A stretch of DNA of 64,000 nucleotides from Laetiporus sulphureus 93-53 (Eukaryota; Basidiomycota; Agaricomycetes; Polyporales; Laetiporaceae): contig NW_024468519.1 in assembly GCF_001632365.1 (NCBI RefSeq), positions 692,831-756,830 on the forward strand, read 5' to 3'. Below the pieces are notes generated by a model. That model was not told the origin of the DNA. It saw only the letters and a program-made list of their open reading frames with translations, and searched no databases. Positions 22,804 to 36,637 of the stretch are shown here, in pieces; the first letter of the stretch is position 1; each line of letters starts with the position of its first letter. The position numbers were made by a program, and so were the translations under genes.

Positions 22804-23876
22804 TTCGTACAAGCTATGCGATCGTTTGGAATAGCCGACTCTGCTGGTGGCCCGCATATGCACCTTGACATGATTTTCAATCGCGATAGGCGAGCAAAAT
22901 GTTATGCTGAGCTGGAACGAATTGTGCATTCATTATAGCATAAATAGCTAGGGGGAGGTTCGCCAGGCCAAAAGCTGCATCCCGCTGCCGCGACGCTGAA
23001 CGTTGTCCGAGACATAGACAAAAGGCATGAATTGGTAGCGGCAGTCAATCCGTTGGACGTCCCAAATAAATTTCACAGCATAGCATGCGCCGATATTGAG
23101 ACCATTGCAGGAAAAGTGTCGCAGTCTCATAAACAGTGGAGAGAGGTGGAGACACGTCGGTGGTTTCTATCGGTCCTTGCGGAGTTTCATACATTCAGGT
23201 ACAGCTCGGCAGCAGCTGCAAGCATGAAAGCACATACGACCATCATCGTACACCCCACCTGAGTATGATAACCTGGAATACCTTCCTGCATCTTCAGGTG
23301 AGCCACACTTCATCCACTCAAGTCTTAATTCTACTCCCTTATCCACACTGCACCATGTCTATTCTGCGCTCCGACTCGGATGAGCTCTTGCACCTCGGTC
23401 CCCAGCATATGGCCTCACTCCTCGCACAGCAACCACCCTCTGCTTGATGCATTGATGCCCCAGTGACATTGCAATCAGTACCACTGCAATGCGGATCGAG
23501 GCAGGTGCATGCGGAACAAAATCATTGCAATCTTTGTCCATGCGTTTGACGTAGTGGCAACAATGTTTTGAGTGTTACGATAGCAGTATTCTCTGTAAAA
23601 TGTATTGTCTGGCAGCCAGCTTGCACTGTCGTTCGCATGAAAGGTCTATGATCAAACGATCTGAACATCTGCATCTCAAACTTGGCAAGATGAGGCACGG
23701 ACATCTGGACATCAGCTGATTGTGCCAGTATGAGTACATAAAAAACTCCACCAGCGAAAGGAATCTGCTTATGATACACCAGGGGACCAGTTCATTTCAT
23801 TCGTGCGTCTATGCGTTTCCGAGCTTTGTAGATATAAACGAGAACCCGCATCAAAAGCCGCTGACAATAGCCTAAC
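22804..23876. other. Intergenic, nothing supported
   Basis: About 1.07 kb. The part next to 23876 (23760-23876) resembles, in reverse complement, the 3' spacers of the other P450 copies. The rest shows only short frames without family resemblance. Confidence 0.4.
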
Positions 23877-25961
23877 TTACACTGCGGTATTCTGCTGGCG
23901 TTTGCGGAACATCACCTCCGCCGTAGGCTCCGGGACCACTGAAGTACCGAACCAGCGGTTGCTCGGCCGTGTACCGTCACCCCCGAACTTCACGTCGTAA
24001 TTCAGGATAATATATGCAAGCACCGCCTTCAGCTCATTCGCAGCAAAGAATCGCCCTGGGCTGGAGATAAGAATCAAGTGAACATCCCCTTATTGACATG
24101 AACAGCAAATTAACGTACCACGCATGTTTCCCGTGGCCGAACGATATGTATTCGGGCGACGTGCTGACGTACTGGTGCTTGATACGGTCGCTCTCGTCTG
24201 CTCGCATGTCAGAGAACCGATACGGCTTGAAGTCGTAAGGTAGGTCGTAGCTTTCATCGTCATAGTGCGTAGCGTCTGCAGCTGACCCGACAATTGTGCC
24301 AGCCGGAATGACAGTCCCATCGGACAATGTTACGTCCTTTAATGCTTTGCGGATAATCGAGACTATGAGCGATGCCAGGTCATACCCTTCATTTCACATT
24401 GGCATTTAAAGAAGAAAGTCACGTACTGCATCCGATTCCGTTCATTCTCTGGGATTCCCGCATGAAGCTATCCAGCTTCCACATCTTGCCCAAGGCAATC
24501 TTCGTCCATCCTTCCGTCTTGAGGACGCTTTCGACTTCCTCCCGAAGAGGATGTATGTGTTCAGGATTGGCCGCTAGGTGGAATAAGGCATGGGTTATGC
24601 TCTGTTCGACGACATGCGTCCAATCAATCCCGCGCGTAAACGAAAATATAGCAGAGCGCACACACTGTAGATGATGTATGTATCGCAACGAAATTGGAAG
24701 ATAAAAGAGCTTGTACGACCAGATCGATGGTCTTGCCAGCGGCCATTGCTTCCTCCACCAGCCACGTCATAAAATTATTCTGAAGGACACCAACAGAGGT
24801 TAGATTTGGACAAGGTGGTGTACTGTGGTACGTACAGGCTTATCACCCCAGTCCCTCCCGTGCTCCTCCAGCTGCTTGATGCGCTCCTCTATGGCAGGCT
24901 TCACCATCGTGGAGAATTGTCGAATAGCCCTTCGTGACCATGGCAGCAAACGACCGACCAGACTATGTCAGGTATCAGTAATTTTCGGATCTGCCCTGCA
25001 GACCCGTCACGTACGGCTTAAGGATCGTCGGGGTGACAGTCAGGATAGCCCGTCCCTTTCCAACGTCAGCGGTGAAGTTCAACGCTATATCCAGGTACTC
25101 CTTGTTGCGACCTGGGCGCGGTGAGCACGGAACAACAGTCTGTTGAGCTCTCGACTTACAGAAGGGAAAGCCGACGAACACGCGGCTACTTGCACGACAA
25201 ACGATCTGTCTCATGGTGGAAAGTCCTGGTACAGTCACCCATTCTACATGACCGTGACTTAGTGAGAACGTCCGGGATGGTCGCTTTGATTGTGAACACC
25301 TACCGTCACCCTTAATCGGGATCAGCTCTTCCATTGCCACACCAATTTCATCCACGACGTCTGGAAGGACAACGGCAAGGTTACGCGTGAGTGGACCGCG
25401 AATCACCGATATGTGGATCGGGTGGTCGATGACTTCCGCGGCGATCGTGTACTTCGTCTGTACCAACTGTTGAATGATTCGTACATCAGCAAGGCCAATA
25501 ATCGGTTGGGGCTCATCTGTTCGCACTTCTTCCGCAGCATCCAAGAAGGACATCTCGTCATCTGGGAGTTTGCGCAGCTCTTCGTTCATTTTCGCACCGC
25601 AGAAAATTACAACCCAGCGATCCATCATGGGGATTCTGAAGACGGAGCCTTTGTGCTAAGGTCCATGTCACTCATCAGCTCTAAATGACCCAGAAAGAGA
25701 GATACCTTCTCGTATCCTTCTTGCAGCAATTCACGTGCATTTCGAGTGAACTTGTATGCTCCGATGTATGATAGTAAGGGGGCCGAAACACCGACAGCAG
25801 GAATTGAATACAGCTAAAAGTTCGTTTAGCTAGGCATTAAAGAAGCAATGGAAGCAAAGGGGCCATCGAGCGGTCCGACTCACAGGGTTCGACCTTCTGT
25901 GGATGAAGATCAGAAGCGGCATCGCGATGAGCAGGGCGTACATGATTTGTGTCGAATCCAT
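23877..25961 (-). CDS. Cytochrome P450 monooxygenase, copy 4 (inverted, intact)
   Basis: The minus-strand gene runs from the ATG at 25961 to the TAA at 23877-23879, with the same 11-exon plan as copy 2. Pieces seen are the anchor MDSTQIMYALLIAMPLLIF, MMDRWVVIFCGAKMNEELRK, QQLVQ replaced after splicing by EELVQTKYTIAAEVIDH, the I-helix AIHTSST, the K-helix RESQRMNG, and the heme loop FGHGKHACPGRFFAANELK. The intron after DAAEE ends in CAACAG, where the direct copies have CAATAG or TTAATAG. No frameshift was found. It faces away from the direct array, and the DUF6533 gene and one dispersed repeat lie between. The TATA box of the other copies is altered here (CATAAG). Confidence 0.85.
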
Positions 25962-27424
25962 GTTGGAAGGCAGATCACTGTAGGGGCCACGCTTGCGTAC
26001 TGGTATGTTAGCATTGTGGCGAGGCTTATGAATGTCTCCAGGATAATTATTCCGCAAAATCGCGTATCGTCCGATCCCATGCAGTCAAGATGTTTCGAGA
26101 ATGAGTAATACAACTTTGCTTGCGGCACCGGTGCCTGAATCATATGGCTGTTCCGGTTCACCAGTGGTTCTACCGTTTTGATTGCCATCAACGCGTACCA
26201 GCGGCATGTTTTCCGGTCATGACATGCTGTATATGACATGGATAAGAGATTTTCCACGCCAGATAAGATGGAGAAAACAGAAGCGACGTATTTGGATGAC
26301 CTTCGAACAACTAGTGAGCGGAGTTGCTTCTATGGCCGTCTAAACATCCTCTCGGAAGGAGCGAGAATTTCATCTCCCAGACGAATCGTATGTGCATGCC
26401 GGCAGCCGATGGGAAACTTGAACACAGGCATCGCTACTGAGGGACGAGTAATTGCTGTGACATCATGACAGTAAATGCACGTTGCCGTTGGATACCTGGG
26501 AGAGCAGTCAGTCGGACTTTAGAAGGTAAATCACAATCGTACCACCACCAGCTGATATCTACCGACGCACCTCGCAGAGCATAGATCGAGACGATCTCTC
26601 GCAGGAGGCATCCGTGCTATGTAATGGCTAGACGTAATAAAGCCTAGCCGCCGCGCACCCATCGAATCCCAAATGCTGTTGACTTGACGATGTTCGGTGA
26701 ATGCGACATGCGCGAATGCGCTCCGTAAGAAGTACGAAGGTCTGTGTCTTTTCTCCTTTCGGAGCTCAGGGACTGATAGTCGAAGTATGAGTCTGGCCTG
26801 ACCTTGTTCACAGCACACACCTGGCAACGCAGAGCAACTACATCGCGCATAATTGGACAATAATAGATCATTCTTCACGTATCACGGCCCTACTTCCTCC
26901 GCGCAAGCCATACGGTGCGCAGCTCTCATCCACACTGCCCATCAGTCCAACTGCGGAGTAGATAGATGCACGACAAATGGTATGTTCTTTTCCATATATT
27001 CTGCGTGCAAGGGGCACGACGTGCTTCTTTGTTGAACAACCTTGAGAAGTTGACGGAGAACTCCGCTGTCGTGCCCGAGTTGATCGCTGCATGTTCAAAT
27101 GAGGAGCGATTGTACACTGCAGTGGAATGGCACGATTTCGAGATGGCGGCAATTGACCGGATTTATTCGCGATAGGCAGTCCCACCCTTCAAAGACCTGC
27201 TTCGATCATGTCTCGTGGGTTGCACGAGCGCCCCACAATTTCCTCACGGTATCAGTTCAGGGCGCCTTGGGTGGAGACGACAGTCGCATAATCTGCGCTG
27301 GAGCACCCTAGATTTGTAGTTCATCACTGAAAGAAATTCATAATACGATAGCACAATACAGAGCTTCACGATATCGATAGCTGACCATCACAAGACTGCC
27401 CAGACTTGATTGACTACACCTGCT
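25962..27424. other. Intergenic, nothing supported beyond the copy-4 promoter
   Basis: The first 110 bp are homologous to the P450 promoters, with GGAGACATTCATAAG replacing GAGACATTTATAAA. The remainder has overlapping short frames on both strands (for example minus 26531-26878) without recognisable motifs. Confidence 0.4.
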
Positions 27425-29505
27425 TCAGTCAACCCACTGAATCTTCTTCCTCTGCTCCTCCGTGAAGATAGCATTGGGTTTGTATGGGCCCCCGGGTAAA
27501 TCTTTCGCTTTGAGCCGAATGTCAACCGATCTGTGCACATTGAACGGCTCGTGCTCTAGGACCTTTCGTCCATGACCCAGGTTCATTCTGTGGGTGCCAT
27601 ATGATGATAGGTCAGTTGCTTCCGCGACACGTAACATGTACGAATACGCACCTTATTCTCCGGTGCCATTGCCGCTTAGCGTCCTGGTACCGGTATTCTA
27701 GAGGAATCACTTCCAGAATCCACCAAACTGGGGCAAGCTTCAATTCATCGTAGATAGGTTCCAGAGCGTCCATGTAGTCCTCTTCCTCCTCGTTTCTCAC
27801 GACAGATTCTGGCTCGGCAAGCGTTGAGCCAGAGCTGTCCCGGACATGGTCCATGGGGATCGAGTAAATTGCAGGCGGGCGAGGCGTGACGACGGGATAA
27901 AGCGATGCAGGGTCGAGCCCGATCGTCTTGAGCAGCTCAGCGTGGAAACGAATTCCTGTGTTGGTCAAGAAGCACTGGCGAATCATCCATCGTAACGGAA
28001 TGCGGGCAAGATTCTGTGTGTTCTCATTCGATACGGAACCGCCGCCGACGTCTGGATGCACATCGCCTTAATGGAGATTGATCGGAGAAGAACCCTAGTC
28101 CCACGCACCGCAATGGCAGCCTGCAAACCAGACCTCGAGCACGTCCGTCTCCTCGTGATGCCCTTCTTGTGCAGAAAACTGGGCCTCCCAGTCAGTCGAG
28201 CCTTTCTTGGCTTTCGAGACAAAGCGCCATCTGTCCCCCGAAGCCGGCATATCGCCAGGCTGAGTCCCCAGAGCGTCTTCATCATCTGTTGGCCGATTAT
28301 AGTGGTTGGCCTTGAACTTCGCACGATGTTCGTCGAGAGACAATGCATGGCGGAAGACACGGATTGCGCTGTTCGACGACGTGAATGGCAGTGTGTGTGG
28401 AATCAGTCCCACAGAGCAAACAGTATCCCTAATTATAATCACAATCATAAGTGATTGGGCTAAGGAGAGGACATTACGCCATACCAGACTCCGATGAAGT
28501 CAATAGGGACATCCATCGAGAAAGCCTTCTTGAAGGCGGTAGATTGCTTCCACCCGAGCTCATCTGTACGCGTGAACATTTTGTAGGCAAATGGGACCTG
28601 TTGATGATTGCTTTTAGGGAGCAATCCAACCTGTAGTCGAGAATCAACGAGGTCGATCAAGGGCATCATGGCAAATGCACAAACCTTGTGGATCATCCCC
28701 GCTAGAGCGCGTGCTGTGTATGCGCCTCTGGAGAAACCGAATAGACATATTTTGTCTCCCGCCTGGTCTGTGAATTCATATACGTTCAGACAACGCATCT
28801 GGCGCGTCCAAAATGCAGGACGTACAGTTGGTCATCAGAAATTCGTAACCGCCTGGATCATGATGTCAGATTATTATAGAGTAGCAATCGCGATACCGAT
28901 TACACATACCCATAACATGTGCGTGCAAGCTCCATGCAAGCATTTCGTCCAGAGTCTCAGAGAATTTCGCCCACATGGGCGTGGCGATTTCGGGAATAGT
29001 ATAAGTACCAATACCGGCCTATGCGCAACGCAAGTTAGCGATAAGATCACCTAGCCCACGCCACGAGGTAATTTCATGGTATCCGTGGCTTCGCGATATG
29101 ATGTACCTGATAATACACCAGTTGCTCTGAGGGCCTATCTTTCATCAGCATGGAGAACAGGAGGACTACATTTGAGTTCTAATCAACAGCGACTTATCAG
29201 CAATCGCGAAGATAACGACAACACAAACATACGTCAGTATCGAACTGATCTCCTGTCCCATCGAAACATAGCACCAGTGTTTTGGAGGGGTGATATGGCG
29301 GGACGACATCCATATCGATGCTCTCGGTAGGATCCGGGGCAGCAGCGCCGTTCAAGCCGTTGTACATCGTCTGGGTGGATCTGGAGGAGCGCGAGCTTGC
29401 AGTGGAGGACGAGGATGAACTGGCAGCGAGGCGAGGAGCGGTGGGCATTATATTGGCCATTATGAGCGTACTAGTACCGATAGTGTCAAAGACCGAGAGG
29501 AGCAT
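27425..29505 (-). CDS. DUF2235 alpha/beta-hydrolase (fungal, Tle1-like phospholipase fold)
   Basis: Multi-exon minus-strand gene with its stop at 27425-27427. Start at 29505, or 45 nt further in at [15 protein letters not shown] Ser-rich leader is followed by the family signature [17 protein letters not shown], then [20 protein letters not shown] and the nucleophile elbow [20 protein letters not shown] (GxSxG). Next are [52 protein letters not shown] and the Asp-bearing [11 protein letters not shown]. These are the hallmarks of the DUF2235 hydrolases, related to bacterial type VI phospholipase effectors but widespread as cytosolic proteins in basidiomycetes. The C-terminus reads [20 protein letters not shown]. 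The substrate in fungi is not established. Confidence 0.87.
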
Positions 29506-31118
29506 GGAAGATGTCTTTATAGTATTGTTCTCAAATTGAGGCGCGGGTCACGGTCCGCCGAAGCTAATAGTACCTGTCAAAGATAGAGCATTCTAGCACA
29601 GGCTTCGGATGATCAACGCTCGGCCGGTGTTGTTGCATCCGCAAAGATGGTAATGCGTTGTCGGCTGCATAGCCTTTTGAGCGGCTCGCCAGTCGGGGCC
29701 AAGACATATGGAGGGCGGGAGGGCAGTGCAGGCGACAAACGAAGACATGCAGCTTGCCACGAGCCAATCGGTCAAGACTGAGAGCCGATGGATGCATGGA
29801 CATAGCGTCTTTCGACGTCTACAAGTTGAGTTTAGTGCCGTTCCGGGCGTCGATGATCCCTCGCGCGGTCGCAATTTGAATTGACCTAGACGTTGGCTTC
29901 CCTGTATGAGTACGGATCCACCACGCAAGCGGATTCGTGTCCACGCGATTGGGTTGTGACTCTCCTCTGCTCCTTGCATGGAAGAAGAGTGCGAGTGGAC
30001 CAATCTAGGCATGCACATATGCGGTGAGAGTGATGCAAGTAGGAAACATGGTATTCGGCAAGCTGGCCCATCGAAGAAGATTTTTTGGCAACGCAAAGCA
30101 GGCAGAGACACGGCGGACTTTCAGCGTTAGACGTAGTCGCATGACCGACAGGCGCCCATGCCAATACAAGATCCACGATGCTGCGAGAAGTTATACGTGT
30201 ATGTATATAAGTCGCAACGTTAATCGCCATGTAACGGGTATTTTTCCCGCATAACTGATGGGCTATCTGTGTTTCAAATTCCCTTCGACGTCTAAAATGT
30301 CGCTGTCATTTGCCTCAGAGTGCACCGCAACCGCTTCAAAATTACGTTGGATCTTATCATCGTGACGTTCTGACAGAGACACAATTGAGTCGGAAAAACA
30401 TTATGCCAACAGTTCTTCATGCACGTATGTCACGTTTACAAGAGGGGAACCGACTGCCAATTCAGAGTGCGAGGCGCGAAAAACGTTGGTCACAGAGCCA
30501 AAGCACTATATATGTAGCTGCTGCCAGGCACTATGTTTCCACTGGCTTGGCGCTCATTTCACCGTGGGGCCATGGTTCGCACTACTATCGGACTAAAAGC
30601 TTCGCCTCAAAAGAGCGCAATCCGCGACATACATTGCATCGGTGCTGTTTCAGTCGCATCACCGCCCAGGGTTGCAACTTTGAAGGATTAATATAGATGA
30701 TACACCTTCGGAAGCGCACTGTTCGCGTTTACAACTTGCTGCGCATTTCACTGTCTGTGTCACAGGCAATGCATGATGGAGATCAGCCGCCGAGCAAGCC
30801 AACCGTCAGGCGACGCTCGGTGTTGTCAAATAAATCCATAACGAGAGTGGGCTAAGCCAATAGCAATTGACACACTGGATTCGCGATACGTAGCATGTAG
30901 GAGCGCATCATCACTGCGGAAACCGAGCAGTTGAATGACATGGGCTTTTGATTGCGACGTCGATGCTAGCGCCACAGGGCCCAAAGTACCCTCCCAGCCT
31001 TGGCATCATCAAGCGCTAAATGAGCGCTCGGTTGGAACTCCTATGGCCTTGATCTCTGCGCTGAGTCAGCGCGGCATTGTGTTCAGCGACGACTACGTAG
31101 CAGCTCTGAAAGTGGTCC
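29506..31118. other. Intergenic, nothing supported
   Basis: About 1.6 kb between divergent genes (DUF2235, minus; transcription factor, plus), so it contains both promoters. Frames at 29593-30111 (minus) and 30310-30696 (plus) look unstructured and are not called. Confidence 0.4.
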
Positions 31119-34100
31119 ATGGCACCAGCAGAGAAGGAGAAGACGAACGGGAGCACAGAGCCAAAGCAGAGACGGCGACCAGGACGCGTTCCTGTCTCTT
31201 GCGCGGAGTGCCGCCGGTGAGTTGATCCTGCCTCTATATGGCAGGCGACATTGACACCGTTGTCAAGTTTGAAACTTCGGTGCGACCGAAAGGTCATTTG
31301 TTTCGGGTTTGATGCGGGAAGTGACGTGCTAATTGAGCGAGTTGTCAGGTCCCCTGTGAGACATGCGTCAAGAGAGGATGTTCTGCTATTTGTCCAGAGG
31401 GTACGTTCATAATGTTCGTAATTGTTGTGAACATTTCATAATCCATTATGCTTCAATCCAGGTTCATTGACCACGGGAAGCCGTCATCGGTGAGTATCGC
31501 GAATATATCAAGCGATTAGCAATCGAGAACATCAACTTTCATTAGCCTCGCACTGGCAGATGCAGAAGAATTACAAAAGAAAATTGAGCGACTCCGGAAC
31601 CGCTCCACCGCTCTAGAGGAAGCGCTGCGGACACTTCAGGCTGCCGTCTCCGATGAACCGCATCCCTTGTTGCAAGAAAGCAGCATACAGGCCGGGCCCG
31701 CGGAATGCAGTCCGAGCAGAGGCGTCCCAGACGGTCCGCTGTTAAGTCGAGAAGATGAGGAGATACTAGATGCATTTGGTTGGTAGATTCAATATTCCTT
31801 TGGTTGTCCATTATTTATCGAAGAGGAACCTCAGGTACACTGACCCTCGGATTGCGAGGCGAGTCGAGGTTCTTTGGCCAAACTGCACGTTCTGAGGTAT
31901 GTCTTACAGTGATTAGATTCACAGCAACCTTACAATGACAGGCGGGACTTGTAGTATCTCATACATGTAAAGCAACATCTTGCCTCCATGCACTTCATCC
32001 GTTCACCCTGCAATCATAGGCACCGACAAGAAATCTCATGCCATGTAGTGCACCATATCCACGTATCTCAGAAGAGCTTGTAAAGGAGGCCAACATGGAG
32101 CTGGACATCGCTTGTAGCAATCGTCCGGTCCAGCAGCAGATCCTGACTCATCTTCCGCCGCTGTCACAGGCATGCCATCTGTGCGAGATATTCCTGGAGT
32201 ATGGACAATTCATGTAAGTGATTACAATATTCTGCATTCTGCGATGTCAGTCATCACACGAGATGGACAGGTGGTACCCGATACCGCGAGATGAGTTGTT
32301 CGACGAGATTATGGGCCGGGTATACCAGTCCGTACCGTGAGTCTCGTATGCTGTGCGGCTCTCCATGAACCCTCTTAGACTGACACCTGAGGCAGCGAGC
32401 AGGTCTGCTCGCTATCGTCAACGCACGCAACTTCGCTTTTGTTCATGGTATTCGCCCTTACTACATTGTTCGACCCGAGCATGCCTCCGTACTCAATCGA
32501 AGCGCACGAGTATTACCTGCTAGCACGTCTCAGTTTGCGCTGCGGGCCACCGATACACGACACGACACTGTTCGCGATTCAAAGCATGGTACGTAATCTG
32601 CATGAAGGAGCGTGGGACGGGTTTGTGATGCTGTTCGTAGATCTACATGGCACAGTATCTGGAATTGAGCGATTGCGAGCCTGCGCATACAGGCTCGCAC
32701 AAGGCTTGGCTACAGATTGGCTTGGCTGTCAAGTTGGGATACAGTGTATGTACAGTACCTCGGGTTTGCTTCTATCTCATGAGCGCTGACGAATGAATTG
32801 ACAGATCGGACTGCGTAAGTTCCGCTCTTTCGTGCTGTCTCAGGTCGAGACTCGAATTTTTATATATGTAGATATGAGCAGCGCCCGTTGGAAGCTTCAC
32901 GAAGACGCCTGTCAGAGGCGATCGCGTGTTTTCTGGCAGCTGTTCTTGCAGGACACTTGGATTGTATGCGTCTTACGATATGATCGGTTACACACGTTGG
33001 CTCATCTTTCCTATTCAAAGAGCTTCGGCTTCGGACGACCTCCGAGCATGTCCTTGGCATTTATCGACTGCGGGTTTCCCAAGGACCCGCTTGAGAAGGT
33101 CAATGAACAAGGGCAGAAAGAATGGGGATGTAAGCGCCGTCCCACAAGCATATTCGATATACTGATAATGCTTTGCAAGTCCACCACTGGACATGGCAGT
33201 ATACCAGATTGCTGAATCAAGTTATCACGTCGGTCTTTGGAGCACGGCCGCCGCAATACTCGACAATAGTGGAGTACGACCGCAAGATCCGCGACTTCCC
33301 CGTCCCGTACAACCTGCGTCCGAAGTGCAACAACGACGGGTTCGAGCCGAACCAGAGCATCCCGGAGTTGATGCAACGTTTCTTCACGATGTCGTGCAAG
33401 GAAGCGAGTGAGTGGCTTTGCACTGAGGCGCGCGGCGCGAGTGCTGAATGGACACAATCGGGTCTATCAATGCAGCGCTGCTGAGCTTGCACCGACCATT
33501 CTTCGTGCAGGCGCTGCATGAACAGCCAGTTGACCTGCTGCGACACCGCTATGGCCCATCCGTCATGGCCATATACCGCTCTGCATGGAGAATCATCGAG
33601 ATTGCTCGGGGGTCATTCAAGCGTGCCACAGTGGTCGCCTCCAGGATCGGGATTATCTGGTCACAGAGCTTAGCGGCTGGCGTACGTTCCCTTCATCCTG
33701 TCAACCATCCAATATACATTGACGGCTTCGCGCTAGATCGTGATGTGCCTATTAGTCACACGCGCGCCAGGGTCGCCACTCGCTTCCTCTTCGCTGAACG
33801 AGCTTGACAAGCTGTGTGACCTCTTTGAACAAGCCGCGGGCTCATCTCAAATCGCGTCCAATAACTTGGTACGCCGCTGTCCCCTTCCTCTGCCGGGATG
33901 AATGGAAGCACTCACTAGGCGCGCACAGGACGTCGTTCGCAAGCTACGGCGGCAGGGCCATGAAGTCATGACTAGACCCCGCTCACCAGGTGACCGCGAG
34001 GTCGTCGTGGATAAGGAACTCGACCGCCTCGGAGGCAGGACTCATCTCATCTCGTCCGCGCACGACCCCCCGACGAGCTGCTCGACCTCCTCGGCTGCAG

Positions 34101-34408
34101 CAGCAGCAGCCGCTGTCACCTCGTTCACGCCTAGTCCCACGCCTGTGACGGACGTTATCCACCCGACGATCATGCAGGACCTGCGCGTCTTCGAGGGGAC
34201 GAGCGGCTCGATCGACTTCGACTTCCGCATGGAATGGCCGTCGAATGTGCTGCAGCAGCAACCGCAGGCGTTCTTACCTGAATCAAACAATATCTTTGAC
34301 GAGCTGTTCGGGACGCAGTCATTTCCTGTGGAGCCGGACCCTGAGCCTGTCGGGCCACCCGTATTGGATGCGACGTGGCAGTCGTTTATCGAGCAGCTCG
34401 GCTTCTAG
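31119..34408 (+). CDS. Zn2Cys6 fungal transcription factor with fungal_trans middle domain
   Basis: Starts MAPAEKEKTNGSTEPKQRRR. The zinc cluster is split over three exons: CAECRRLKLRC-DRKVPC-ETC-VKRGCSAIC, fitting CX2CX6CX5CX2CX8C. Downstream are GSLTTGSRHRLALADAEELQ and a coiled coil (KKIERLRNRSTALEEALRTL) for dimerisation. The regulatory domain follows: TLTLGLRGESRFFGQTARSE, PYPRISEELVKEANMELD, WYPIPRDELFDEIMGRVYQS, IEAHEYYLLARLSLRCGPP, AWLQIGLAVKLGYSIGLHRD, VFWQLFLQDTW and FGFGRPPSMSLAFIDCGFP. This is the fungal_trans arrangement. The C-terminus is acidic/Pro-rich and ends WQSFIEQLGF, a likely activation region, with an Ala tract of eight or so before it. At least ten introns. The target genes cannot be told from sequence. 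Confidence 0.88.
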
Positions 34409-34836
34409 GTATGAGGAACTTTCTGGCTGTCTCACTCGCGTTCGATTGTGTATCGTTTCACGCATCTCAGTACTGCTCAGTTTATCTGTTGTATACTTCA
34501 GCACTCGTGCACTTAGCCTTCCATTTAGTGCTCTCTGGTCTTGGTTAGTATGCAATGCATCCTCTTCACATATAGAACGCTGCCGACAATTATACGATCT
34601 ATTGGGAATCATATCCTCTATATACTCGACGGCGTCCCGTTTCCCTTAGGCGGACGCCGTGCGCATTAATCCCACACTGCTACCATAAGTAGAGATTGAG
34701 CCGAGGTTCTGCACTACCACATAGGCTGTCCGGTGTCAACCCCAGGGTAGCTACGCAGGTAGGCGCACATGTTTCTGTGGGTTTCCGTGGTATCCTCGTT
34801 CTAGCGTACACTCTGCTTTGGATGCGCGCGGCGCGG
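34409..34836. other. Convergent 3' intergenic region
   Basis: 428 bp between the stops of the transcription factor and the epimerase. Nothing is seen beyond AT-rich 3'-UTR-like sequence. Confidence 0.4.
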
Positions 34837-36282
<1,446 letters not shown>

Positions 36283-36637
36283 TGTCGGGACGTCGATGGT
36301 AAGAATGAGAGTGGTTGCGGAGGTGCCCCGCGTAGAGAGGGTATTTATCCGAGTCGCATCGCGCCGTCGCCCATCGCTGCGTCGAGATCAAGTCCTCGAT
36401 AACCATGTGGCGAGCGCGGACTCTCCCCGGACCGTCTTAAACTCCCTGAATTTTGCCTTTGGACCAATGATGTGCTCGACGACGGCCTGGAGTGAGATAT
36501 GCATCCAATGACGTACTCTACATATGCTACATTGCTCAATGGATATACAGTTCACGATGCAGTCGACAGCTGAAGCTGCCGTCCAGCCCCATATTTGCCG
36601 CGGTGGCCCAGCTCTGCAGTCTCGAGTGGCCCGTATG

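Noticed and set aside
9502..26060. Secondary-metabolite gene cluster around the P450s
   Set aside because: No terpene synthase, polyketide synthase, NRPS, prenyltransferase or methyltransferase is visible between 1 and 31 kb; duplicated P450s alone do not define a cluster.
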